Shown here: piece by piece, positions 1-7,520 of the stretch | Layout of the letters: the number at the start of each line of letters is the position of its first letter | Position numbering within the stretch: position 1 is the stretch's first letter | Assembly: GCA_964520615.1 (NCBI GenBank) | Contig: CAZFNL010000088.1 | Coordinates: 1-35,608 of the forward strand | Reading direction: 5' to 3' | DNA length: 35,608 bases | Source: JAMCUI01 sp964520615 | GTDB taxonomy: Bacteria > Patescibacteriota > Microgenomatia > 2-02-FULL-39-11 | Translations under genes and position numbers: made by a program | Notes under the pieces: generated by a model | The model's input: the letters and a program-made list of their open reading frames with translations, nothing else | Told to the model about the DNA's origin: nothing | The model's database searches: none

Positions 1-13
1 GTTTTCTAGCGGG

Positions 14-79
14 CATTCGGTGCGGGGTTTCGCGCTCCGAATGACCGATCGGGCTGATGCCCCGAGCGTAAGCTCGGGG
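14..79. repeat. Two adjacent inverted repeats (structured intergenic DNA)
   Basis: CATTCGG (14-20) is complementary to CCGAATG (37-43) across a 16-base loop. CCCCGAGC (60-67) pairs with GCTCGGGG (72-79) around a GTAA loop of GNRA type, giving an 8-pair GC-rich stem. No T-run follows on either strand, so these are not ordinary terminators. The block is GC-richer than its surroundings and lies downstream of cbiM, next to the 102-151 repeat. It may be part of a dispersed repetitive element; the window edge cuts it off. Confidence 0.6.
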
Positions 80-101
80 AGCGCTTCACTTCTTAGAAAA
101 G

Positions 102-151
102 TTGGAGTAAACATTTCGTATGCGATCTTCAAAAATTTCTACTTGCTCCGC
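102..151. repeat. 50-base intergenic repeat, copy 1
   Basis: This stretch aligns without gaps to 5850-5899 with 37 of 50 identical positions. Both copies contain TATGCGAT, AAAATTTC and a final CGC. In the last 33 bases all eight differences are transitions. Both copies lie just downstream of the stop codon of a minus-strand gene, in the same orientation. Function is unknown; an mRNA 3'-end element or a dispersed repeat are both possible. Confidence 0.6.
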
Positions 152-168
152 TTTTTTAAAAAACAATT

Positions 169-1185
169 TTACTCGGTTTCTTCTGAGTGTCTTTTTTTCA
201 ATTTGAATACTGTTTTAAGGAGTAAGAATATAACTGCCACCACTAAAACTACGCCAAATAGGCCTGAGAAAATATATCCCAGGAAAGGATTACTCAGAAG
301 TGAAAAGCGATAACCTGAGAATGGAGCACTCCAAAGGCCTGTCCATCGGTCAAAACCCGCCGGTATATATCCCAAGCCTAATCCTGAGAGCTGTTGCCGG
401 CTCCATTCACCCCAGGCTGTTCCGGGAGCCAGAAGTCCAAGAGGTGTAAGAAGGATGAGAAGAAAAATGCTACCTGTTGCTAAAGGAAGAAATTTGCTAG
501 GTTGAGCCACTTTTTTGTCGGAAGTTATTAAGGATGGATTTGTTTTGTATATCCAGGAAAGAGTGAGGCCGGTGATGAAAGCTTCGGCAAGGCCGGCAAG
601 GGTCAGATGTCCCAGCATCATTGCCGGAATGGAAACGGCAAGTCCATAGGGAAAGTAAAGCGGTTGGCCGGAAGTAGAATGGAAAAGTATCGGTTGGATG
701 CCCAGCTCAATAGCAGTCAAAAGGGCTGCTAGATTTATGGCAATATAACCTGATATTGCGGCAGATAGGATTTTCCAACCGGTATCTTTTTTCCACCTTT
801 CCAAAAAACGGAAAAGCGCATAGCCTGACAGAGCCATAACAATTGCCATATTAAAGATATTGGCTCCAAGTGTCAGGATGCCGCCGTCGCCAAAAAATAA
901 AGCCTGTATGACAAGGGCGACTGTTGTCGTCAGCATGCCAATCCATGGGCCTAAAATAATTGAGGATATGACTGTGCCTACAGCATGGCCGGTAGTACCT
1001 CCAGGAAGTGGAACGTTGAACATCATGATAAGGAAAGAGAGGGCGGAAAAAAGGGATATAAGAGGTATAGTTTTTGAGTCAAGTTTCTTTTTGGCCTCCC
1101 GTGAGGCTTTCATGAGAAAAGGTGTACAAACGGTATAAAGAGTAAATGATGTAGTTGGGCTAAGGTATCCGTCTGGAATATGCAT
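169..1185 (-). CDS. cbiM: CbiM/NikM-type ECF metal-transport protein with C-terminal CbiN/PDGLE-like part
   Basis: Membrane substrate-binding component of an energy-coupling-factor transporter for Co2+/Ni2+ or a related metal. The N-terminus MHIPDGYLSP is the family signature; Met1, His2 and His67 (in GTTGHAVG) match known metal ligands of NikM/CbiM. About seven hydrophobic segments fill residues 15-235. The last ~90 residues, a transmembrane helix, a short loop (IPAGFDRWTGLW) and another helix, resemble the CbiN/PDGLE module, so M and N appear fused. The ATPase (CbiO) and T subunit (CbiQ) are not in this window. It lies divergently from zur-znuABC, which suggests a link to metal starvation, but metal specificity cannot be read from the sequence. 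The start is fixed by the required Met-His N-terminus. Confidence 0.88.
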   Translation of the reverse strand: MHIPDGYLSPTTSFTLYTVCTPFLMKASREAKKKLDSKTIPLISLFSALSFLIMMFNVPLPGGTTGHAVGTVISSIILGPWIGMLTTTVALVIQALFFGDGGILTLGANIFNMAIVMALSGYALFRFLERWKKDTGWKILSAAISGYIAINLAALLTAIELGIQPILFHSTSGQPLYFPYGLAVSIPAMMLGHLTLAGLAEAFITGLTLSWIYKTNPSLITSDKKVAQPSKFLPLATGSIFLLILLTPLGLLAPGTAWGEWSRQQLSGLGLGYIPAGFDRWTGLWSAPFSGYRFSLLSNPFLGYIFSGLFGVVLVVAVIFLLLKTVFKLKKRHSEETE

Positions 1186-1209
1186 AGGTCTCTAAAGGTT
1201 AATTATACT

Positions 1210-1243
1210 AAAAAACTGCGCCATTTATGAAAAGCACGCAGTT
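1210..1243 (-). terminator. Rho-independent terminator or attenuator upstream of cbiM
   Basis: Read on the minus strand, AACTGCG (1243-1237) pairs with CGCAGTT (1220-1214), and the 3' arm runs into six T residues (1215-1210). The loop is long, 16 bases. It lies between the 37-residue ORF and cbiM, so it either ends the short transcript or attenuates read-through into cbiM. A possible -10 box (TATAAT, minus strand, 1207-1202) follows immediately. Confidence 0.45.
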
Positions 1244-1263
1244 CATAGAGGGGGTATAAGAAT

Positions 1264-1284
1264 TTAAGCTGAAGAAAAGCTTAA
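1264..1284. repeat. Perfect 7-base hairpin between the small ORF and cbiM
   Basis: TTAAGCT (1264-1270) pairs with AGCTTAA (1278-1284) around a 7-base loop. It lies in the leader between the short membrane ORF and the 1210-1243 terminator. No known riboswitch consensus is recognised around it. Confidence 0.4.
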
Positions 1285-1306
1285 GTAGCGGGGTAATTGG
1301 TATTGG

Positions 1307-1420
1307 TTATTTTCCAGTAAGTTTTTTTCCCCTGCTTTCCATAAGAAGAGCAGTGACAAATACAAAAACGCCCAATATAAAAATGGCAAGAATGATGACG
1401 GGTATAACAAGAATAATCAT
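1307..1420 (-). CDS. Possible 37-residue single-pass membrane peptide
   Basis: A short ORF: residues 1-26 are almost purely hydrophobic (MIILVIPVIILAIFILGVFV at the start), followed by a basic tail ending in RGKKLTGK. It lies on the same strand as cbiM and divergent from zur, next to the double operator. A GAGATTAG stretch before the ATG is a weak ribosome-binding site. I do not recognise the family. The clean hydrophobic-then-basic pattern argues for a real peptide, perhaps a small transporter accessory protein, but chance is not excluded. Confidence 0.45.
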   Translation of the reverse strand: MIILVIPVIILAIFILGVFVFVTALLMESRGKKLTGK

Positions 1421-1472
1421 CTACTAATCTCATTTACATCTTGAATATGAAAATTCCATGAGTGAGAGGAAG

Positions 1473-1501
1473 TTGACAAATGCAATTGAGTTGCATATAA
1501 T
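1473..1501 (+). promoter_or_regulatory. Sigma70-type promoter of zur-znuABC
   Basis: TTGACA (1473-1478) and TATAAT (1496-1501) are both consensus and 17 bases apart. The expected start of transcription near 1508 lies only about 14 bases before the zur ATG, leaving almost no leader. The spacer contains one full operator palindrome and the start region a second, so repressor binding would block polymerase directly. Confidence 0.85.
1480..1496. promoter_or_regulatory. Operator palindrome 1 (probable Zur box)
   Basis: ATGCAATTGAGTTGCAT is a 17-base palindrome with arms ATGCAA and TTGCAT separated by five bases. It fills the promoter spacer of the fur-family gene, so autoregulation is the simple reading. 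The sequence is not one of the textbook Fur or Zur boxes I know; assignment to Zur rests on position. Confidence 0.65.
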
Positions 1502-1502
1502 A

Positions 1503-1519
1503 ATGCCAATAAATTGCAT
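1503..1519. promoter_or_regulatory. Operator palindrome 2 (probable Zur box)
   Basis: ATGCCA-N5-TTGCAT repeats the geometry of the first operator with one arm mismatch, 23 bases downstream. It covers the predicted transcription start and ends three bases before the zur ATG. Two sites about two helical turns apart suggest cooperative binding of two dimers. Confidence 0.6.
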
Positions 1520-1521
1520 AT

Positions 1522-1944
1522 ATGATAAGAAAACACGATTGTAAAACTGAATTGCGTCAGGTAAATTTGAAGGTGACTCCGGCACGATTGGGAGTGCTTG
1601 CGGCTTTGGAAAGTGCCAATAGCCCTTTGGATGCCGGGAACCTCACTAGTTATCTTTCAGGTCACGGTATAAAGGCTGACCGAGTGACGGTTTTTAGGAT
1701 AATAAACATATTGACTGACAAGGGACTGGCAAAACCGGTGCTTTTTGATGACGGGAAGCTGCGTTATGATTACGGGCCAAGGCCGGAACATCACCATTTT
1801 GTCTGCGAAAAGTGCAAAAGGGTGGAAATAGTTTCAAACTGCGTTCTCAAACCTCTGGAAAAAAAACTACAAAAGACTAAAGGATTTTTCATAAGACGCC
1901 ACAGCCTGGAATTTTTCGGATTATGCTCAAAATGTCAAAAATAA
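1522..1944 (+). CDS. zur: Fur-family metalloregulator, probably Zur
   Basis: A 140-residue repressor of the Fur superfamily. Residues ~1-80 form the winged helix (TPARLGVLAALE, then DRVTVFRIINILTDKGL as recognition helix and wing). The C-terminal half has the metal/dimer region: HHHFVCEKCKRVE and a final CSKC, two CxxC pairs that form the structural Cys4 zinc site of Fur/Zur proteins. It heads an operon with znuA, znuB and znuC (next gene after 1 base), so zinc sensing is the best reading; Mn or Fe sensing is less likely given the transporter. There is no clear Shine-Dalgarno; with transcription starting near 1508 the message is nearly leaderless. Confidence 0.88.
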   Translation: MIRKHDCKTELRQVNLKVTPARLGVLAALESANSPLDAGNLTSYLSGHGIKADRVTVFRIINILTDKGLAKPVLFDDGKLRYDYGPRPEHHHFVCEKCKRVEIVSNCVLKPLEKKLQKTKGFFIRRHSLEFFGLCSKCQK

Positions 1945-1945
1945 T

Positions 1946-2878
1946 ATGAAAAAGATTACGTTATTTATCATTTTCATCATTTTGTTAGTTTTATTAGTTA
2001 TTCTAATAAGTAAGATAACGTTAAGACAAAGTTCAATTATACAGTCGTCAAAAGACGGCAAGTTGAACGTTGCAGCATCGTTTTATCCCATATATTTTTT
2101 CGCATCACAGATAGGAGGAGATAAAGCACATGTTTTCAACATTACGTCGCCAACTGCAGAACCTCATGATTTTGGACCTACAACCCAGACAATAGTAAAA
2201 ATCCATGATAGTAATTTGCTTATCATAAACGGTGGAAATCTTGAGCCGTGGTCGCAAAAATTGCAGGATCAGCTTTCAGGAAGCAAAGTCAAAATTGTTA
2301 TAGCCGGGGCAGGGTTAACAAATAATGAGATGGTGGAAAACGGGCAAAAAATCCAGGATCCCCATATTTGGCTTGACCCGCTTTTGGCAAAAAAAGAAGC
2401 CGGAAAAATTTTGGCTGGTTTTAAGGAAGCTGATCCAAAAGATGCAGCTTATTTTGAGAAGAATGCGGAATTGTTTTATAGCAGGTTGGATAGTCTGGAT
2501 AAAGAATATAGAGATGGATTAAAAAATTGCAATAAGAAGGATTTTGTCACCGCTCATGCGGCTTTCGGATACGTTGCCGCGCAATACGGCATAAACCAGG
2601 TTGCTATAAGCGGAGTGACTCCTGATGAGGAACCCTCTTCCCAGAAAATGGCTGAAATAGCAGATCTGGTAAGGAAAGAAAATATAAAGATTATATTTTT
2701 TGAAAAGCTGGTGAGCTCCAAACTTTCACAGACAATTGCTGCTGAAACCGGAGCAAAAACACTAGTCCTGGATCCGATTGAAGGAATAACAAAAGATGAG
2801 ATGGCAAAAGGTCAGGACTATTTTTCACTAATGAGAAATAACCTGAATAATCTGATGAAAGCGCTGGAGTGCAGTTAA
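1946..2878 (+). CDS. znuA: ZnuA-like zinc ABC transporter substrate-binding protein
   Basis: Extracytoplasmic metal-binding protein (cluster A-I). Residues 3-22 are a hydrophobic anchor or signal without a lipobox cysteine, so it is probably membrane-tethered. The expected ligands are all visible: His74 (EPHDF), His140 (DPHIWLDP), His204 (TAHAAFGY) and Asp276 (VLDP). Three His plus Asp is the zinc-type arrangement rather than the Mn-type His2-Glu-Asp. The His/Asp-rich loop common in ZnuA between the first two ligands is missing. The gene starts 1 base after zur and is followed by the ATPase 8 bases later. Confidence 0.9.
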   Translation: MKKITLFIIFIILLVLLVILISKITLRQSSIIQSSKDGKLNVAASFYPIYFFASQIGGDKAHVFNITSPTAEPHDFGPTTQTIVKIHDSNLLIINGGNLEPWSQKLQDQLSGSKVKIVIAGAGLTNNEMVENGQKIQDPHIWLDPLLAKKEAGKILAGFKEADPKDAAYFEKNAELFYSRLDSLDKEYRDGLKNCNKKDFVTAHAAFGYVAAQYGINQVAISGVTPDEEPSSQKMAEIADLVRKENIKIIFFEKLVSSKLSQTIAAETGAKTLVLDPIEGITKDEMAKGQDYFSLMRNNLNNLMKALECS

Positions 2879-2886
2879 AAGACTAA

Positions 2887-3651
2887 ATGATTATGTTTCA
2901 AGTAGACCACACAAAAAATATTATAGAGATGAAAAATATCAGTTTTTCATACGGAAACGAGCTGGTGGTAAAGGATGTCAGCCTTGAGGTGCACAAAGGT
3001 GATTATCTTGGAATAATTGGTGTCAACGGCGGGGGAAAATCCACTCTTTTGAAACTAATGCTGGGACTTTTAACTCCAACAAAAGGTCGCATCTATCTTT
3101 ATGGTAAAGATATAAAGCAATTTCATAACTGGTCAAAAATAGGTTATATCTCACAACAGGCGACTCATATAGATCCGAGTCTTCCCATGACGGTTGCGGA
3201 AGTGGTACAGATGGGGCGTTATCCCAAACTTGGACTTTTTCATTTTCCTGGCAAAAAAGATAAAGAAATAGTGCGTCAGGCTTTGGATGATGTTGAGATG
3301 TGGCGCTTCAGGGATCGTTTAGTAGGAGATCTTTCCGGAGGACAGCAGCAGAGAGTGTTTATTGCCAGGGCGCTTGCAGGAGAACCAGAAGTGATAATAT
3401 TGGATGAACCGACTGTCGGGGTGGATGTGGCAACCCAGAAACAATTTTATTCCCTATTGCAGAGGCTTAATAGGGAAAACAACTTGACTCTTATTCTTGT
3501 CTCTCACGAACTTGATGTTATCGCACATGAGGCTACGGAAATTGCCTATATCAACCGTTCGCTTATCTATTGGGGGCTTCCAGACAAGTTTATGAAAAGC
3601 CAATATTTTACTACCCTTTATGGAGAGAAAGGATATGCTAAACATATTTAG
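2887..3651 (+). CDS. znuC: ZnuC-like zinc ABC transporter ATPase
   Basis: Cytoplasmic nucleotide-binding subunit that powers zinc import. Walker A is GVNGGGKST, the Q-loop lies at YISQQATHID, the ABC signature is LSGGQQQR, Walker B is VIILDEPTVGVD and the switch histidine is in LVSHELD. At 254 residues it is full length for the family. It follows znuA by 8 bases and its 3' end overlaps the start of znuB by 17 bases, so translational coupling is likely. Confidence 0.92.
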   Translation: MIMFQVDHTKNIIEMKNISFSYGNELVVKDVSLEVHKGDYLGIIGVNGGGKSTLLKLMLGLLTPTKGRIYLYGKDIKQFHNWSKIGYISQQATHIDPSLPMTVAEVVQMGRYPKLGLFHFPGKKDKEIVRQALDDVEMWRFRDRLVGDLSGGQQQRVFIARALAGEPEVIILDEPTVGVDVATQKQFYSLLQRLNRENNLTLILVSHELDVIAHEATEIAYINRSLIYWGLPDKFMKSQYFTTLYGEKGYAKHI

Positions 3652-4459
3652 TTACGGGTTTATTGTCAGAGGGATTGAAGTCGGTCTTATTATAGGAGCC
3701 ATTGCTCCGCTAATAGGTATATTTCTGGTGCTGCGCCGGTATTCACTTATTGCAGATACCTTATCTCATGTCTCTTTGGCAGGGGTGGCAGTTGGGCTTC
3801 TTTTGAAGATAAACCCTTTGATTACAGTGATTGCTTCTGCAGTCGGTGTGTCTGTGGTAATTGAAAGATTGAGGCTTTCCAAAAGGATTTATGGTGAATC
3901 GGCCCTTTCCATATTTCTTTCAGGCAGTTTGGCTCTAGCAGTAGTCTTAATCAGTGTTGCCAACGGTTTCAGCGTGGACCTTTTCAATTACCTTTTCGGA
4001 AGCATAGTGACTGTAAAGACAGCTGATGTATATATCATTTTGACTATCGGCATACTCATACTTCTGACTGTTATTGCCTTTTATAAAGAGCTGGTCTATA
4101 TCACTTTTGATGAGGAAGCCGCCAGGGTCGGCGGTATCCCGACACGTTTCATAAACACTCTTCTTATCATACTGACTGCTTTTACTGTCGCTGTAGCCAT
4201 ACCGATAGTGGGTATACTTCTGATTTCTGCTCTTATAGTTATTCCAGTTGTTGCGGCGCTTCAGTTGCGCAGCAGTTTCATAAATACAATTTTTTATGCA
4301 GAGGTGATATCTATATTTTCCGTCATTTGCGGAATTATCAGCTCGTTTTATCTTAATCTTTCTGCAGGCGGAGTGATAGTCCTAATCAATCTTTTTATAT
4401 TGTCCCTGACTTTTGTTTTTCAGAAATATATTTTTTTCCATTCAAAAATATCAGCCTGA
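3635..4459 (+). CDS. znuB: ZnuB-like zinc ABC transporter permease
   Basis: Integral membrane permease of the ABC-3 (ZnuB/TroC) family, 274 residues with about eight hydrophobic segments. The family region RRYSLIADTLSHVSLAGVA is at residues ~28-46, and DEEAARVGG marks the cytoplasmic coupling region. I chose the ATG at 3635 because GGAGAGAAAGGAT lies directly before it; an in-frame ATG at 3620 would add five residues and lacks a site. It overlaps znuC by 17 bases and ends the operon, converging with the next gene 3 bases away. Confidence 0.9.
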   Translation: MLNIFSYGFIVRGIEVGLIIGAIAPLIGIFLVLRRYSLIADTLSHVSLAGVAVGLLLKINPLITVIASAVGVSVVIERLRLSKRIYGESALSIFLSGSLALAVVLISVANGFSVDLFNYLFGSIVTVKTADVYIILTIGILILLTVIAFYKELVYITFDEEAARVGGIPTRFINTLLIILTAFTVAVAIPIVGILLISALIVIPVVAALQLRSSFINTIFYAEVISIFSVICGIISSFYLNLSAGGVIVLINLFILSLTFVFQKYIFFHSKISA

Positions 4460-4462
4460 TTT

Positions 4463-5701
4463 TCAGCTGACGACCACGCGATCTATCTCAAAGATTGAAC
4501 CTACGGAATAGTGATCAGAGAAGGAAATATTGTGACCATTTTCTATAAACGGATCGTTCATTTTATAATTCCCGTTTGAGCCACTTGTCAAAACGACAAA
4601 ATGCGTCCCGCCGTACGCGTATAATCCGACAATCACCGGATGACTGGAGGAAAGAATCGAGTCAATCTGCGCGCCGATTCTTGACGCCGTCACGCCGTTT
4701 ACGGATATCGTGTAGAGAAGGTAAGCCGGATAATAGGAAGCGAAATTGGACGGATTGTTATTGATATCAAGAGGAGTCACTTTATGTCCATAATGTGTGA
4801 TTACCATCGCCATGGAGGTGATAAGGCAACCGTCGCTGGCAATTGTGTATTGGGTGTGGTTTAGAGCGGTATTTCCCCATTGGGAATCCCGCTGGTTATA
4901 ATAACAACCCCAACTGTCACAGGATGTCTGACCTGATAAAATTGATGCTCCCCCCTGATTTGCCACGAAGTTGGAAAATCCCGCCAGCTGGGCCTTGGCA
5001 GCAGATAGCAGTCTCTGGTAGTTTTCTTCGCTTCCCTGTGTCTCGGCTAGAAGTCTCTTTTTGCTTGTTTCCTCATCGGCTAACTGTTTGGTATAGGCTT
5101 CAAGTTGAGTCTGTAAAGCCTTGAGTTTGGCCTGTTTATCCTCAAGAATTTGCTTTTGTTCAGTAAAGTTCACTTTGGTCATCTGGACTTGGATCATCAG
5201 TTCCTTATCATGGTCCTGAACTATGCGCAGATATGATTCTTTCATCACGAAATCCGATAAGCTTTTGGAAGACATAAGAAGCTGTAAGGGTTGTACAGAG
5301 CCGACTTTATAAGTGGCAAGAATCCTCTCCAAAAGAACGTTTCCCACCTGGTTGAGTGAGCCTTCAAGCGTGGCGATTTTAGTTGAGGTGATTTCAATAT
5401 TATTTTCCAGATCGTCAATTTGGCCTTTGGTTTCGGCTATTCTGAGTGTGGTTACTTTCATCTGGGTGTCATAATAGGAGATCTGGTCGGAGAGTGTCCT
5501 TTCCTGTCCCTGAAGGTCACTGATTTTATTTTCCAGATCATGAATCTGGTTTTCCAGATCCTGGAGTGATTGGTTGCTGGCTGGTTGAGAAGCCGGAGTT
5601 TGGGCAAAAATATCTTTTCCTGACCTGAGGGATATATAAACCAGTATTATTAAAGCAGGGATTGAGATGATGAATAAAAACTTTTTTATACGATAGGTCA
5701 T
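4463..5701 (-). CDS. Exported coiled-coil protein with C39-like cysteine peptidase domain
   Basis: 412 residues. An N-terminal membrane segment (8-25) targets it outside; residues ~43-245 are heptad-rich coiled coil of the kind seen in CwlO/EnvC-like cell-wall hydrolases. The C-terminal ~150 residues match the papain-like C39 family (Peptidase_C39_2): Cys292 in DGCLITSMAM, His367 in GGTHFVVL and Asp383 in NDPF form a likely triad. The coiled-coil plus cysteine-hydrolase layout suggests an envelope peptidase or murein endopeptidase, with a C39-like fold in place of the usual NlpC/P60 or M23 domain. The substrate is unknown. It is monocistronic and converges with znuB. Confidence 0.8.
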   Translation of the reverse strand: MTYRIKKFLFIISIPALIILVYISLRSGKDIFAQTPASQPASNQSLQDLENQIHDLENKISDLQGQERTLSDQISYYDTQMKVTTLRIAETKGQIDDLENNIEITSTKIATLEGSLNQVGNVLLERILATYKVGSVQPLQLLMSSKSLSDFVMKESYLRIVQDHDKELMIQVQMTKVNFTEQKQILEDKQAKLKALQTQLEAYTKQLADEETSKKRLLAETQGSEENYQRLLSAAKAQLAGFSNFVANQGGASILSGQTSCDSWGCYYNQRDSQWGNTALNHTQYTIASDGCLITSMAMVITHYGHKVTPLDINNNPSNFASYYPAYLLYTISVNGVTASRIGAQIDSILSSSHPVIVGLYAYGGTHFVVLTSGSNGNYKMNDPFIENGHNISFSDHYSVGSIFEIDRVVVS

Positions 5702-5751
5702 AAAAAGAAATTTGAGTCCGGTAAACCTATTTTATTGTGAAAGAGGTGGAT

Positions 5752-5773
5752 CGGATATAAAAATCAATATCCG
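5752..5773. repeat. Inverted repeat upstream of the C39-like peptidase gene
   Basis: CGGATAT (5752-5758) pairs with ATATCCG (5767-5773) around eight bases. It lies about 55 bases before the ATG of the peptidase gene on the minus strand, where a regulator could bind, but no regulator can be assigned. The rest of 5702-5849 shows another 6-base hairpin (TCTCAA/TTGAGA near 5808-5823) and no clear promoter. Confidence 0.4.
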
Positions 5774-5849
5774 TCCGTAAGATCTATTCTAATGTTTTTT
5801 TACTACTATCTCAACAGTTTGAGACTAATTGAAATCTGCTTTTATTCAG

Positions 5850-5899
5850 TTGGAATAAGAGTTTGGTATGCGATTTCCGAAAATTTCCATCCGCTTCGC
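5850..5899. repeat. 50-base intergenic repeat, copy 2
   Basis: Second copy of the repeat at 102-151 (37 of 50 identical). In this copy ATGCGA (5868-5873) and TCGCAT (5896-5901) also form an inverted repeat. It begins 32 bases downstream of the stop codon of the 5932-7518 gene, a position equivalent to that of copy 1 relative to cbiM. Confidence 0.6.
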
Positions 5900-5931
5900 A
5901 TGTTTAGAATCGTTTAGGATTATTGTTGTTA

Positions 5932-7518
5932 TCAATTGGAATTTAACTGGGCGGTCACATCTTTGAACTGGTAGAGGTGTTTCATGTCGGGGAAAATGTA
6001 ATTCTTATCCGGTAAAATAGGAAAGTCAGTTTTGAAATAGAGGTTGCTTATAAGGCGCAGCGAATTGACAGGAGAGATAGCGGGATAGAGGTCTTTATGG
6101 GAAACTCCGGGCAGGTAATAAGCGGCAAAAATAGGGAATTTTTCTTTAAGTAGATCTGTTGTAGCTTTGCTCCAACTGTCGGCTGGATTTACCTTTTCTC
6201 CCAAAAATGGAGCTCCTTCATCAGTCTGGAGGAGTATGACAGGCGGCCGTAAACTTTCTTTCAAAATTGTATTTATGACGTCTTCAATCTTCAGGTTGAT
6301 ACAGCTTACCTGGTTGGTATAGTTTTCTACCTCTGTCTTCTTGAGGGTTTTCCTGGGTCCGATATTTTGACAATTCTGGTCAAAGACGTAAGGTCCGTGA
6401 GGGGCGATAATGTGGGTAAAGACAAACTTAGGGCTAGGCAATTTGGTTACTTCCGGCAATTCCCTAAACTGGTAAAGTATCCTTTTTCTTTTATCCTCGA
6501 TTGATTCGGTGATGACATTTCTGGGAAGGTATCTTGTGATTAGAGGCCGTAGTATAGAAGATTCAAGTATGATATAGCTGAAATCATCGATACTGCCGAT
6601 ATTTTCTTTCTCAATAATAAAATTGTCGTCAGCCAGGGGATTAAAGTGGGTCGGTCCCCACCATGAACCCATCTGGTAATAACCATATCCCAATTCCCTG
6701 ACCAGTCGCAGGAAATTGTTATTTTCTATAAGAGGGCTGACTATGGTCTGGTCACCAGAATTTTTATATTTTGAGAGATAGTCAAGATACTCCATATTCA
6801 ACATTGAAGTGATGGAAAGGAACGATTTGGGGTAATTGGATGCGCTTTCACTAGCGATATAAAATCCCTTGTCTTTCAAAAAATTGAGAAAGCTTGTACT
6901 GTCATAATTGAAATATTGTTTCAATACTGAAGGCGCAGAATAATCTTCGGGCAATATAAAATAGATATCCGGCAGTTTATTGCGGTTCAATCCCGACTCA
7001 CTAATGTCCGGCAGGACGAGTGGGCTTTGTGGACCGGTTTCCAAGCGCTGTGAAATTTCATAATGTCCGATCTGGAAAATATTGAGAAGGGTGATTATTG
7101 CGGCAATTAGCAGAAGAAAACGGTTCAAAAGTACAACGCGCGTTTTGAGTCTCCTGACAAAAAGGAATGTCAGGAGGAATAAGATAAAACATATTGCCAG
7201 GGCAAAATGCGATTTGTTGTCTACAAACAAATCTGATTTTATGGGGATATTTCCAAGTAAGGAAAAGATGCCTATATAGGAAAAGAATATGATGATAAAA
7301 AGTGAAGAGAAAACTTTCCCTTTTTCCCTGTTTTTCGTGAGCGGTAGGGATAATAGATAAACCGTAAAAGCAAAGATGATGGCCGCAATTGACGGAACGG
7401 TTATCTCAAATTGCGAAAGTTCACCGATATTGTGGAAAAAAGAGACCAGTATAAAAGAGAGTGAAAAAAGAAGTGCGGATAAAGGCAGAAAAGACAATAA
7501 GGATTTCAGATATCTCAT
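5932..7518 (-). CDS. Membrane-bound alkaline-phosphatase/sulfatase-superfamily protein
   Basis: 528 residues. Five hydrophobic segments (about 8-28, 41-60, 70-90, 105-122, 130-150) anchor a large extracellular domain, the layout of LTA-synthase-like and phosphoethanolamine-transferase-like enzymes. Superfamily marks: PDIYFILPEDYSAP at 183-196 (first metal motif), SFLSITSML near 232-240 (candidate nucleophile), APHGPYVFD at 372-380, and TDEGAPF at 432-438. The last is odd: Asp-Glu-Gly stands where the usual Asp-His-Gly metal motif would be. ATG 7518 is preferred; an in-frame TTG at 7524 overlaps the stop of the upstream gene. It is the last gene of a three-gene set and probably modifies a surface polymer; the substrate is unknown. 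Confidence 0.75.
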   Translation of the reverse strand: MRYLKSLLSFLPLSALLFSLSFILVSFFHNIGELSQFEITVPSIAAIIFAFTVYLLSLPLTKNREKGKVFSSLFIIIFFSYIGIFSLLGNIPIKSDLFVDNKSHFALAICFILFLLTFLFVRRLKTRVVLLNRFLLLIAAIITLLNIFQIGHYEISQRLETGPQSPLVLPDISESGLNRNKLPDIYFILPEDYSAPSVLKQYFNYDSTSFLNFLKDKGFYIASESASNYPKSFLSITSMLNMEYLDYLSKYKNSGDQTIVSPLIENNNFLRLVRELGYGYYQMGSWWGPTHFNPLADDNFIIEKENIGSIDDFSYIILESSILRPLITRYLPRNVITESIEDKRKRILYQFRELPEVTKLPSPKFVFTHIIAPHGPYVFDQNCQNIGPRKTLKKTEVENYTNQVSCINLKIEDVINTILKESLRPPVILLQTDEGAPFLGEKVNPADSWSKATTDLLKEKFPIFAAYYLPGVSHKDLYPAISPVNSLRLISNLYFKTDFPILPDKNYIFPDMKHLYQFKDVTAQLNSN

Positions 7519-7520
7519 CT

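Noticed and set aside
20..313. Open frame of 97 codons on the plus strand
   Set aside because: It runs through hairpins and the 50-base repeat and then antisense through the end of cbiM; no family pattern.
1186..1306. Cobalamin or NiCo riboswitch ahead of cbiM
   Set aside because: The leader has two simple hairpins but none of the conserved core sequences of those riboswitches that I can recognise.
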